The notes under the pieces are model-generated. The model had not been told where the DNA came from, searched no databases, and saw only the letters and a list, made by a program, of their open reading frames with translations. The position numbers and the translations under genes are program-made. Positions 1-4,513 of a stretch of DNA of 5,597 bases are shown here, one piece after another. Where the stretch lies: contig CABUVC010000112.1 of NCBI GenBank assembly GCA_902494855.1, positions 1 through 5,597 on the forward strand, given 5' to 3'. This DNA comes from an uncultured Collinsella sp. (GTDB lineage: Bacteria; Actinomycetota; Coriobacteriia; Coriobacteriales; Coriobacteriaceae). The number at the start of each line of letters is the position of its first letter. The stretch's first letter is position 1.

Positions 1-8
1 CTCGCGTT

Positions 9-37
9 GCTGCGAAACTGCGCGCGGGACGATATAT
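9..37 (+). repeat. Partial second copy of the intergenic palindromic element
   Basis: Positions 9-37 match the reverse complement of 233-261 at 26 of 29 bases. The differences are at 25, 28 and 36. The match includes an uninterrupted 16-bp core, GCTGCGAAACTGCGCG, at 9-24 (reverse complement at 246-261). The second copy spans part of the left arm and loop of the long hairpin at 217-319. The left-edge copy may be the half of another such element cut by the window boundary. Two related copies about 220 bp apart in opposite orientation suggest a dispersed REP-like or MITE-like family. That family assignment is inference. Confidence 0.6.
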
Positions 38-139
38 AGGGCCCTCCCACGGGAGAGCTGCGTTTACGCGCTAGCGGCTAATCCCAGATTCCCCACCACT
101 AGAACCTGCAAAGGCGAAACCGGAAATTCTAAATACAGA

Positions 140-182
140 CAGCCAATGCGGCAAAGGGATAGTTCCTTTGTCGCATTGGCTG
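140..182. terminator. 20-bp hairpin, possible bidirectional terminator
   Basis: Positions 140-159 pair with 163-182 around a 3-nt loop (TAG). All 20 positions pair if two G-U pairs are allowed on the plus strand (158/164 and 151/171). A further 5-bp match (127-131 with 185-189) can extend the stem after an internal bulge. The inner AAAGG/CCTTT segment and tight loop resemble intrinsic terminators, but neither side has an uninterrupted T-run: plus-strand continuation is ACTAGAATGTAATATTATTT and the minus-strand side is TCTGTATTTAGAATTT. It lies beyond dut and could end that operon, a gene left of the window, or both. Confidence 0.4.
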
Positions 183-216
183 ACTAGAATGTAATATTAT
201 TTCAAGCGAGTAGCCG

Positions 217-319
217 CCCGCCTGCCTCTCACACATATCGTTCCACGCGCAGTTTCGCAGCGAGCGAAGCGAAGCGAGAATGTTTGAGCATGGAATGATA
301 TGTGTGAGAGGCGGGCGGG
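217..319. repeat. Long inverted repeat (29-bp arms) just downstream of dut
   Basis: Arms 217-245 and 291-319 are inverted copies with 27 of 29 Watson-Crick pairs. The two exceptions (223/313 and 240/296) are T-G and G-T, so they would be G-U pairs in a plus-strand RNA but A-C mismatches in a dut-sense RNA. The 45-nt loop (246-290) contains a smaller stem, TTCGC (254-258) with GCGAA (264-268), and a tandem GCGAA motif. The inner end of the right arm is 16 bases from the dut stop. No T-run follows in either direction, so it is not a classical intrinsic terminator. It may be a palindromic mobile or REP-like element, or a 3'-end stabiliser of the dut message. Confidence 0.75.
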
Positions 320-334
320 AGGGATACGAGCGCC

Positions 335-778
335 CTAGGCGATGCCGCTGGAGCCGAAGCCTCCTTTGCCTCGGTCGGTTTCGTCTAGTTCTTCTACTTC
401 TATGAGATTGACCGTGGGGACTTCTTGGATGACGAGTTGGGCTATGCGGTCGCCTTTGTTGATTTGGATGTCGTTGGTGGGATCCAGGTTGATGAGGATA
501 ACCTTGAGTTCTCCTCGGTAGTGAGCGTCGATGAGGCCCGGCGTGTTGACTATAGACAAGCCCTGCTTGATGGCCAAGCCGCTGCGGGGCTGGACGAAGC
601 CGGCGTAGCCATCGGGCAGGGCGATGGCCAGCCCCGTAGAGACCAGACGGCGTTCGAAGGGCTTCAAGACGCAGTCCTCGTTGGAGCGCAAATCCAAGCC
701 GGCATCAGTGGGATGGGCGTATTTGGGAAGCTCGACGGTGGGATCGAGACGCTTTATGTTGACGGTAATGTTGGACAT
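335..778 (-). CDS. dut: Deoxyuridine 5'-triphosphate nucleotidohydrolase (dUTPase)
   Basis: Cytoplasmic enzyme that hydrolyses dUTP to dUMP and pyrophosphate. It keeps uracil out of DNA and supplies dUMP for thymidylate synthesis. The 147-aa length is normal for a homotrimeric dUTPase, and all five family motifs are present in order: motif 1 around PTDAGLDL (23-30), motif 2 PRSGLA (64-69), motif 3 GLIDAHYRGE (81-90) with the presumed catalytic Asp84 and base-stacking Tyr87, motif 4 KGDRIAQLVI (108-117), and motif 5 RGKGGFGSSG (136-145) with the phosphate-gripping glycines and Phe141. Motif 5 has Ser144 where Thr is usual. The start at 778 is supported by AAGGTGA 4-10 bases upstream. The gene begins 4 bases after the nrdR stop and is probably the last gene of the LysM-nrdR-dut transcript. 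Pairing with nrdR groups two controls on deoxynucleotide supply. Confidence 0.97.
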   Translation of the reverse strand: MSNITVNIKRLDPTVELPKYAHPTDAGLDLRSNEDCVLKPFERRLVSTGLAIALPDGYAGFVQPRSGLAIKQGLSIVNTPGLIDAHYRGELKVILINLDPTNDIQINKGDRIAQLVIQEVPTVNLIEVEELDETDRGKGGFGSSGIA

Positions 779-782
779 GGAA

Positions 783-790
783 TCACCTTA
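783..790 (-). promoter_or_regulatory. dut ribosome binding site overlapping the nrdR stop codon
   Basis: On the minus strand this reads TAAGGTGA, followed by TTCC and the dut ATG. The Shine-Dalgarno core AAGGTGA includes the TGA that ends nrdR. Ribosomes finishing nrdR therefore stop on the dut binding site, an arrangement expected to couple translation of the two genes. Confidence 0.75.
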
Positions 791-1226
791 GCTTGTCGAG
801 CTCTTGCAGAAACTCATCGACGTCTTTGAAATCGCGGTAGACCGAGGCAAAGCGGATGTACGCCACCTTGTCAATCTTGGCCAAGCGCTTGAGCACCATG
901 TCACCCAACTCATGGGACGTGACGGCCGTCAGTGTGCGAGAGCGCAGCTCGACCTCGATGTCATCGATAATCTCATTGAGCTTCTTAGTGTCGATATCGC
1001 GCTTGATGGTGGCGCGCATCAAGCCGACAAGAAGCTTATTGCGATCGAACCGCTGCTTGGTTCCGTCTGACTTAATGACCTCGATAGGGTCCTCGCATCG
1101 CTCGAACGTTGTAAAGCGGTAGTTACACGAGCAACATTCGCGACGGCGCTTAATGGTGTTATTTGACTCCTGCATACGGGAATCAACGACGCGGGTATGT
1201 GCCTTGCCGCATTTGGGACAGCGCAT
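783..1226 (-). CDS. nrdR: NrdR, ATP/dATP-sensing repressor of ribonucleotide reductase genes
   Basis: Cytoplasmic transcriptional repressor that binds NrdR boxes upstream of ribonucleotide reductase operons when its ATP-cone is loaded with dATP. The 147-aa length fits the family. The N-terminal zinc ribbon has Cys3-Pro-Lys-Cys6 and Cys31-Cys-Ser-Cys34, with the usual VVDSR segment (13-17) and the basic IKRRRE segment (25-30) just before the second cysteine pair, then FTTFE (38-42). The ATP-cone domain runs from about residue 50 to 140 and begins with VIKSDGTKQRFDRNKL. The start at 1226 is fixed by the strong SD AAGAGGAGGT (1239-1230) and by Cys3 at the expected place. The start codon is embedded in a 12-bp inverted repeat (1221-1264). 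The upstream LysM gene ends 51 bases away. I see no NrdR-box-like pair of sites in this window, so the targets are elsewhere. Confidence 0.97.
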   Translation of the reverse strand: MRCPKCGKAHTRVVDSRMQESNNTIKRRRECCSCNYRFTTFERCEDPIEVIKSDGTKQRFDRNKLLVGLMRATIKRDIDTKKLNEIIDDIEVELRSRTLTAVTSHELGDMVLKRLAKIDKVAYIRFASVYRDFKDVDEFLQELDKLR

Positions 1227-1264
1227 GGTACCTCCTCTTAAACGATAACAAGGGTACCATGCGC
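1221..1264 (-). promoter_or_regulatory. Perfect 12-bp inverted repeat over the nrdR start codon
   Basis: GCGCATGGTACC at 1221-1232 and GGTACCATGCGC at 1253-1264 are exact reverse complements separated by 20 bases. In the minus-strand message the hairpin starts 13 nt after the LysM stop codon. Its 3' arm contains the nrdR ATG (1226-1224), and its loop holds AAGAGGA, the 5' part of the Shine-Dalgarno sequence, with the rest in the stem. Eight of the 12 pairs are G-C, so the fold should be stable and should occlude the start codon. No T-run follows, so it is not an intrinsic terminator. It could act as a translational gate or as a DNA operator, and the role is inference. Confidence 0.7.
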
Positions 1265-1277
1265 AGCTCGATAATGA

Positions 1278-1730
1278 TTACGAACGAGCAGGAACCTTAA
1301 GATGCGCACCGGCGGCGAGCGAACCATGCTCCAGATGATTGACGTTACGGATCATGTCGGAAGTCTCTTGCGTGGAAAGGCCTTCGATTGGATATTCCTC
1401 GGCAAGCGACCAAAGAGAATCGCCAGGCTGAACGCGAATGGTCTCGTATGTAACGTTGGAAACGGACTCGGCATACGCGGCATGACGAGCGCTAAAGACC
1501 GACGTAGCGAGGACAAAGAAGAGCGCAAGCGCAACGGCGACGGCGACAATCGTCGGAACCTTCAGGGCAACGCGGGCCGGCGCGACTACAGCCTGCTGAT
1601 TGCGGGCAGGCTTTACGGTCAAAGGCTGAAAGCCGGAGCGGCCACCCTGAACAACCGTAAAAGTGGGTTCTGCAGGCGTCTCGAGCTTAAGGGCGAGGTT
1701 TCCCTGGACCATATTCGTTGCGTTCATCAT
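1278..1730 (-). CDS. LysM-domain membrane protein, candidate SOS division inhibitor (YneA/DivS/ChiZ-like)
   Basis: A 150-aa protein. It has a polar N-terminal segment (1-57), one hydrophobic helix at about 58-80 (VPTIVAVAVA through TSVF), and a C-terminal LysM domain at about 96-147. The LysM domain begins TIRVQPGDSLWSLAEEYP and ends GAHLKVP, the usual peptidoglycan-binding signature. The likely topology is N-in with LysM on the outer face. It has no catalytic domain. The position is telling: it is divergent from lexA across three SOS boxes and upstream of nrdR. Small TM-plus-LysM proteins beside lexA include YneA of Bacillus and Rv2719c/ChiZ of mycobacteria; DivS of Corynebacterium is a functional analogue. 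All suppress cell division during SOS. I infer the same role here. The start is either 1730 or the adjacent ATG at 1727; AGGAG lies 3 bases before the first and 6 before the second, so 1727 has better spacing. Confidence 0.85.
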   Translation of the reverse strand: MMNATNMVQGNLALKLETPAEPTFTVVQGGRSGFQPLTVKPARNQQAVVAPARVALKVPTIVAVAVALALFFVLATSVFSARHAAYAESVSNVTYETIRVQPGDSLWSLAEEYPIEGLSTQETSDMIRNVNHLEHGSLAAGAHLKVPARS

Positions 1731-1797
1731 GTTCTCCTCTCGCGTGTTTTGCTGAGAACAGTTTTATCAAGCCGCGCGGACAAAAATGTCTAGCGCG

Positions 1798-1811
1798 AGA
1801 ACGAATGTTCG
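1798..1811. promoter_or_regulatory. LexA operator (SOS box 1)
   Basis: AGAACGAATGTTCG contains a perfect GAAC-N4-GTTC core and matches the Gram-positive/actinobacterial consensus CGAAC-N4-GTTCG at all but the first fixed base. It is the box nearest the LysM gene and overlaps the predicted start point of the distal LysM promoter. Confidence 0.85.
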
Positions 1812-1814
1812 GTT

Positions 1815-1845
1815 ATTATTATCTTCGAACAGTTGTTCCTGTCAA
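1815..1845 (-). promoter_or_regulatory. Predicted promoter of the LysM-nrdR-dut cluster
   Basis: On the minus strand, a perfect TTGACA -35 (1845-1840) is followed after 19 bases by AATAAT (1820-1815), five of six matches to a -10. Transcription would start near 1808, inside SOS box 1, leaving about 78 nt of leader. SOS box 2 occupies the spacer. The 19-bp spacing is longer than ideal. A second weaker candidate nearer the gene is TAGACA (1792-1787), 18 bases, GATAAA (1768-1763). Both positions are predictions from sequence only. Confidence 0.5.
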
Positions 1846-1852
1846 GCAAAAT
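1824..1852 (+). promoter_or_regulatory. Tentative lexA promoter
   Basis: The best pair I can find facing lexA is TTCGAA (1824-1829), 17 bases, CAAAAT (1847-1852). Both hexamers are weak matches (three and four of six). It would start transcription near 1859, within SOS box 3, with SOS box 2 on the -35. If correct it overlaps the LysM promoter, so the two divergent transcripts would share operators. Confidence 0.3.
1826..1839. promoter_or_regulatory. LexA operator (SOS box 2)
   Basis: CGAACAGTTGTTCC has a perfect GAAC-N4-GTTC core and differs from CGAAC-N4-GTTCG only at the last fixed base. It begins exactly 28 bp after box 1. It falls inside the spacer of the predicted LysM promoter and against the candidate lexA -35, so LexA bound here could block both directions. 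Confidence 0.87.
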
Positions 1853-1853
1853 T

Positions 1854-1867
1854 CGAACATTTGTTTG
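1854..1867. promoter_or_regulatory. LexA operator (SOS box 3)
   Basis: CGAACATTTGTTTG matches CGAAC-N4-GTTCG with one change (C to T in the right half). It begins exactly 28 bp after box 2 and ends 23 bp before the lexA start codon, close to the presumed lexA transcription start. Confidence 0.78.
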
Positions 1868-1877
1868 ACATGGGTAG

Positions 1878-1883
1878 AGAGGA
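1878..1883 (+). promoter_or_regulatory. lexA ribosome binding site (decides the start)
   Basis: AGAGGA lies 7 bases before the ATG at 1891. It favours that start over an in-frame ATG at 1870 and over the much earlier ATG at 1786, whose extra codons would be the SOS operators themselves. Confidence 0.7.
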
Positions 1884-1890
1884 TGCCCTG

Positions 1891-2535
1891 ATGGCTCGCA
1901 AAATTACCAAGCGTCAGCAGCAAATTTACGACTTCATCAAGGAATATCAGCAGGAGAAGGGTTATCCGCCCAGCGTACGCGAGATGGCTTCTGCCGTGGG
2001 CCTTTCCTCCCCCAGCACCGTGCACGCCCATCTCTCTGCCCTTGAAGCGCGCGGGCTACTCAAGCGCGATGCCACCAAACCGCGCGCCCTGGAACTCTTT
2101 AACGAGGATGGTTCCTCTGTCTCAATTTCTAAATCTGACGAGCCCACAGCACCTCGCGGAACGGTCTCGCTGCCGCTCGTTGGTCGCGTCGCGGCTGGGA
2201 TTCCCATTCTGGCCGAGCAGAATATCGAAGACACGTTTACTATCCCGACCGAAATCGCCACTGATCAGGGTTCCTTTATCCTTGAGGTGCATGGGAGCTC
2301 AATGATCAATGTCGGCATCTTCAATGGCGATTACATCATCGTCCGTGAACAAAAAAGTGCCATGAACGGCGAAATTGTCGTGGCCATGATTGATGGTTCG
2401 GCGACCGTCAAGACGTTCTACAAGGAGCAGGGACGCGTACGTCTGCAGCCTGAGAATGACACCATGGAACCTATCTATGCAACGAATCCCGTTATCCTGG
2501 GCAAAGTCGTCGGATTGATGCGCCGGTTCTCGTAA
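1891..2535 (+). CDS. lexA: LexA, SOS regulon repressor and self-cleaving serine protease
   Basis: Cytoplasmic dimeric repressor of DNA-damage genes that cleaves itself when RecA filaments form. With the start at 1891 it has 214 aa. The N-terminal winged helix covers about 1-70: ITKRQQQIYDFI, then GYPPSVREMASAVGL (24-38) and the recognition helix SSPSTVHAHLSALEARG (39-55). After a short linker the S24-type protease domain begins near residue 91. The cleavage site is Ala102-Gly103 in VGRVAAGIP. The catalytic dyad is Ser137 (in HGSSM) and Lys174 (in TVKTFY). The spacings 103-137-174 equal those of E. coli LexA (85-119-156), so autocleavage should be intact. Three SOS boxes upstream indicate autorepression and control of the divergent LysM gene. 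The stop overlaps the next start as TAATG. Confidence 0.98.
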   Translation: MARKITKRQQQIYDFIKEYQQEKGYPPSVREMASAVGLSSPSTVHAHLSALEARGLLKRDATKPRALELFNEDGSSVSISKSDEPTAPRGTVSLPLVGRVAAGIPILAEQNIEDTFTIPTEIATDQGSFILEVHGSSMINVGIFNGDYIIVREQKSAMNGEIVVAMIDGSATVKTFYKEQGRVRLQPENDTMEPIYATNPVILGKVVGLMRRFS

Positions 2536-3239
2536 TGCAAAAACGCATCACCATCTTTGATACCGTCCGCGGGTTTACGATGATTTCAATGGCAGGTTTT
2601 CACGCTTGCTACGATTTCGCGTACCTGTACGACTGGGATATGCCATGGTTTACCCAGACTGTCTTTCAAGACATCTGGCGCGCCAGCATCAGCTGGGTAT
2701 TTTTGTTTATCGCGGGTTGGATGTGCACTCTTTCGCGCAACAATATCAAACGTGCCGCCAAATACGCCTTAGCAGCACTCGTTGTCTGGTTGGCAACAAC
2801 ACTTGTCTCAGTCGACGATTCGGTTAATTTTGGCATCATCTACTGCATGGCCGCATGCACCGGCATCGTGGCGTTGACCGATCCCGTCCTTAAGAAGATA
2901 ACGGCGAGATGGGGCATGCCCCTATGCCTTGTGTTGTTCGCCCTCACCTGGAGCATCCCCAAAACGATCTACCCTGTCCCCTACCTGGCGTGGCTGGGAT
3001 TTCCGAGCCCTGGGTTTGTCTCAGGTGATTACTACCCCATCATCCCGTTTATCTTTATGTATCTTGCAGGATACTTCGCCGCACACATAGCGCAGGGAAT
3101 CGATAAGACCGTCCCTAGCTGGGCCTACGCCAACCCCCTGCCGGCGCTCGCCAGCCTTGGACGTCACGCTCTCCCCTTTTATCTGCTGCATCAGCCCATC
3201 ATTCTGGGCATTTTGGAGCTCGTCTACTCGGTGCGATAA
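2535..3239 (+). CDS. Multi-pass membrane protein, DUF1624 / HGSNAT catalytic-domain family
   Basis: A 234-aa integral membrane protein with about seven hydrophobic segments (roughly 14-33, 50-66, 74-93, 98-115, 127-142, 167-186, 212-231). Features typical of the heparan-alpha-glucosaminide N-acetyltransferase-like (acyltransferase 3-related) family are DTVRGFTMISM (9-19) with His23, WVFLFIAGW (54-62), SGDYYPIIPF (163-172) with LAGY (177-180), and GRHALPFYLLHQPI (209-222) with His219. Such proteins are thought to move acyl groups across the membrane onto a sugar or envelope acceptor; the substrate here is unknown. The start codon overlaps the lexA stop (TAATG), and I see no good Shine-Dalgarno sequence, so translation probably depends on lexA. 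By position it should be SOS-controlled. The last 16 bases overlap the convergent hflX end. The family call is firm, the activity is not. Confidence 0.87.
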   Translation: MQKRITIFDTVRGFTMISMAGFHACYDFAYLYDWDMPWFTQTVFQDIWRASISWVFLFIAGWMCTLSRNNIKRAAKYALAALVVWLATTLVSVDDSVNFGIIYCMAACTGIVALTDPVLKKITARWGMPLCLVLFALTWSIPKTIYPVPYLAWLGFPSPGFVSGDYYPIIPFIFMYLAGYFAAHIAQGIDKTVPSWAYANPLPALASLGRHALPFYLLHQPIILGILELVYSVR

Positions 3240-4513
3240 CGCTCGAGCCGCGGTGCAATACGAGCCGGCAACTTCGCCACAATGCGAACGCCGTCCTCGA
3301 GATATTCCTCATGCAGAAGGGTTCCCTGCTCATGCACCAGCGTGATGAGAGCGCCCTCACGATACGGGATATCAGCGGAGAGCAACACATCGGTGGCAGC
3401 TGCCTCGCGAGCAATCCGGTCGACGAGATCGTCGAGCCCCTCGCCCGTTTGGGCCGAGAATAGAACGGCCTCCGGATAGCGACGACGGAAACTCAATCGA
3501 TCGACGCTATCGAGAAGATCGATTTTATTGAACACCGTAAGCGTTAAACGCTCTCCGGCGCCGATCTCATCAAGCACGCGGTCGACAGCCTCCAGCTGCC
3601 GCTCATAATCCTCGTCAGACGCATCTACGACTTTGAGAATTAGATCGGCACCCAACACCTCGGAAAGCGTCGATTTAAAGGCATCGACCAGACCATGCGG
3701 CAGTTTTTGAATAAAGCCGACGGTATCGGTAATCGTCATGCCGCGACCGCCGGGCAGGCGATACGAGCGCGTCGTCGGATCGAGCGTAGCAAACAGCTTG
3801 TCCTGCGAAAGTACCGTAGAGCCGGTCAGACGATTGAGCAACGTCGATTTACCGGCATTGGTATAACCGGCTAACGCGACGCGAAACGCCGGTGACTCAA
3901 TGCGGCTCTTGGATTGAACATCGCGGCGCTGTTCAACCTGCTTGAGCTCACGACGAAGCGCAGCGATCTTATTACGAATGAGGCGACGGTCGACCTCGAG
4001 CTGACTTTCGCCCTGACCAAAACGTGAGCCGATGCCGCCGCGCGTCTGCTCCTTGGCGAGATGGCTCCACATGCCACGCAGGCGAGGCAACAAATATTGA
4101 AGCTGTGCCAGCTGTACCTGCAGGCGTCCCTCACGCGTCTGAGCATGCAGGCCAAAGATATCCAGGATCAGTGCTGTACGATCGATAATCTTTACCGGCT
4201 CGCCCACGGCTTTCTCCAAATAGGATTGCTGCGAGGGGGTCAGGTCGTCGTCAAAAATAACGACATCGGCGTCCATGCGATGCACCAGGCCGCACAGCTC
4301 TTCAACCTTACCGGAACCGATAAACGATTTAGGATACGGCTTTACCAAACGCTGCGACAAACGTGCCACGCACTGGGCACCAGCTGTGTGGGCAAGACGC
4401 TCCAGCTCATCAAGCGAGCGATCGTGTGGCCATGCATTGTCGCGCCACTCAACACCAACTAAAATGGCACGCTCGGGCTCGGGTGCCGTGGGAACAAGGG
4501 GGAAACGGGCCAT
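3224..4513 (-). CDS. hflX: HflX, ribosome-associated GTPase
   Basis: Translational GTPase that binds the 50S subunit and, in studied bacteria, splits stalled or hibernating ribosomes. Its 429 aa are typical. The N-terminal HflX domain has FIGSGKVEEL (64-73), the DADVVIFDDDLTP segment (81-93), and the DRTALILDIF-to-RLQVQLAQLQY helix region (111-140). The glycine-rich loop is at 159-177 (GGIGSRFGQGESQLEVDRR), followed by a basic coiled-coil stretch to about 204. The GTPase motifs are all present: G1 GYTNAGKST (216-224), G2 around FATLDPTTR (241-249), G3 DTVGF (263-267), G4 NKID (329-332), G5 SAQTGEG (353-359). The glycine-rich loop is one residue longer than the common GGIGTRGPGETQLE form. The ATG overlaps the miaA stop (TAATG), with a modest TTGAGG upstream. 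The miaA-hflX neighbourhood is also known in E. coli, there with hfq between them, which is absent here. Confidence 0.96.
   Translation of the reverse strand: MARFPLVPTAPEPERAILVGVEWRDNAWPHDRSLDELERLAHTAGAQCVARLSQRLVKPYPKSFIGSGKVEELCGLVHRMDADVVIFDDDLTPSQQSYLEKAVGEPVKIIDRTALILDIFGLHAQTREGRLQVQLAQLQYLLPRLRGMWSHLAKEQTRGGIGSRFGQGESQLEVDRRLIRNKIAALRRELKQVEQRRDVQSKSRIESPAFRVALAGYTNAGKSTLLNRLTGSTVLSQDKLFATLDPTTRSYRLPGGRGMTITDTVGFIQKLPHGLVDAFKSTLSEVLGADLILKVVDASDEDYERQLEAVDRVLDEIGAGERLTLTVFNKIDLLDSVDRLSFRRRYPEAVLFSAQTGEGLDDLVDRIAREAAATDVLLSADIPYREGALITLVHEQGTLLHEEYLEDGVRIVAKLPARIAPRLERYRTE

Larger units (their letters stand above)
1..334. other. Intergenic region beyond dut, rich in inverted repeats
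   Basis: I see no convincing protein gene here: no long frame with a recognisable product and no clear ribosome binding site. I also found no tRNA-like T-arm or other RNA gene that I recognise. The region holds a 29-bp repeat copy at 9-37, a 20-bp hairpin at 140-182 and a long inverted repeat at 217-319. The stretch 38-139 has only short palindromes (for example CGCTAGCG at 69-76) and nothing I can assign. A gene to the left of the window may end or begin here, but none is visible. Confidence 0.6.

Noticed and set aside
61..125. tRNA-like or other RNA gene on the minus strand
   Set aside because: A GGTTCTAG stretch recalls a T-arm, but no acceptor stem, anticodon arm or D-arm pairs around it.
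425..829. Open frame of 134 codons on the plus strand opposite dut
   Set aside because: It is antisense to all five dUTPase motifs and has no family of its own.
1224..1260. Leader peptide starting at the ATG in the hairpin 5' arm (1260)
   Set aside because: It lacks a Shine-Dalgarno sequence and runs out of frame into nrdR; the ATG is a by-product of the inverted repeat.
1221..1264. Intrinsic terminator between the LysM gene and nrdR
   Set aside because: The stem is perfect but is followed by TGTCCC rather than a T-run, and its 3' arm is already nrdR coding sequence.
1755..1768. Possible fourth SOS box (AGAACAGTTTTATC)
   Set aside because: Only the left half GAAC matches; the right half is lost and its position does not follow the 28-bp spacing.
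1779..1790. Small palindrome GACA-AAAA-TGTC near the LysM promoter
   Set aside because: It has the 4-4-4 geometry of an operator but not the LexA half-site, and a palindrome this short is expected by chance.
1302..1793. Open frame of 163 codons on the plus strand opposite the LysM gene
   Set aside because: It is composed of arginine-rich, non-domain sequence, runs through the promoter region, and the minus-strand LysM signature explains the DNA better.
1786..1890. N-terminal extension of LexA from an ATG at 1786 (or 1870)
   Set aside because: The extra codons are read from the SOS operators, resemble no LexA N terminus, and the ATG at 1891 has a well-placed AGAGGA and begins the conserved winged helix.
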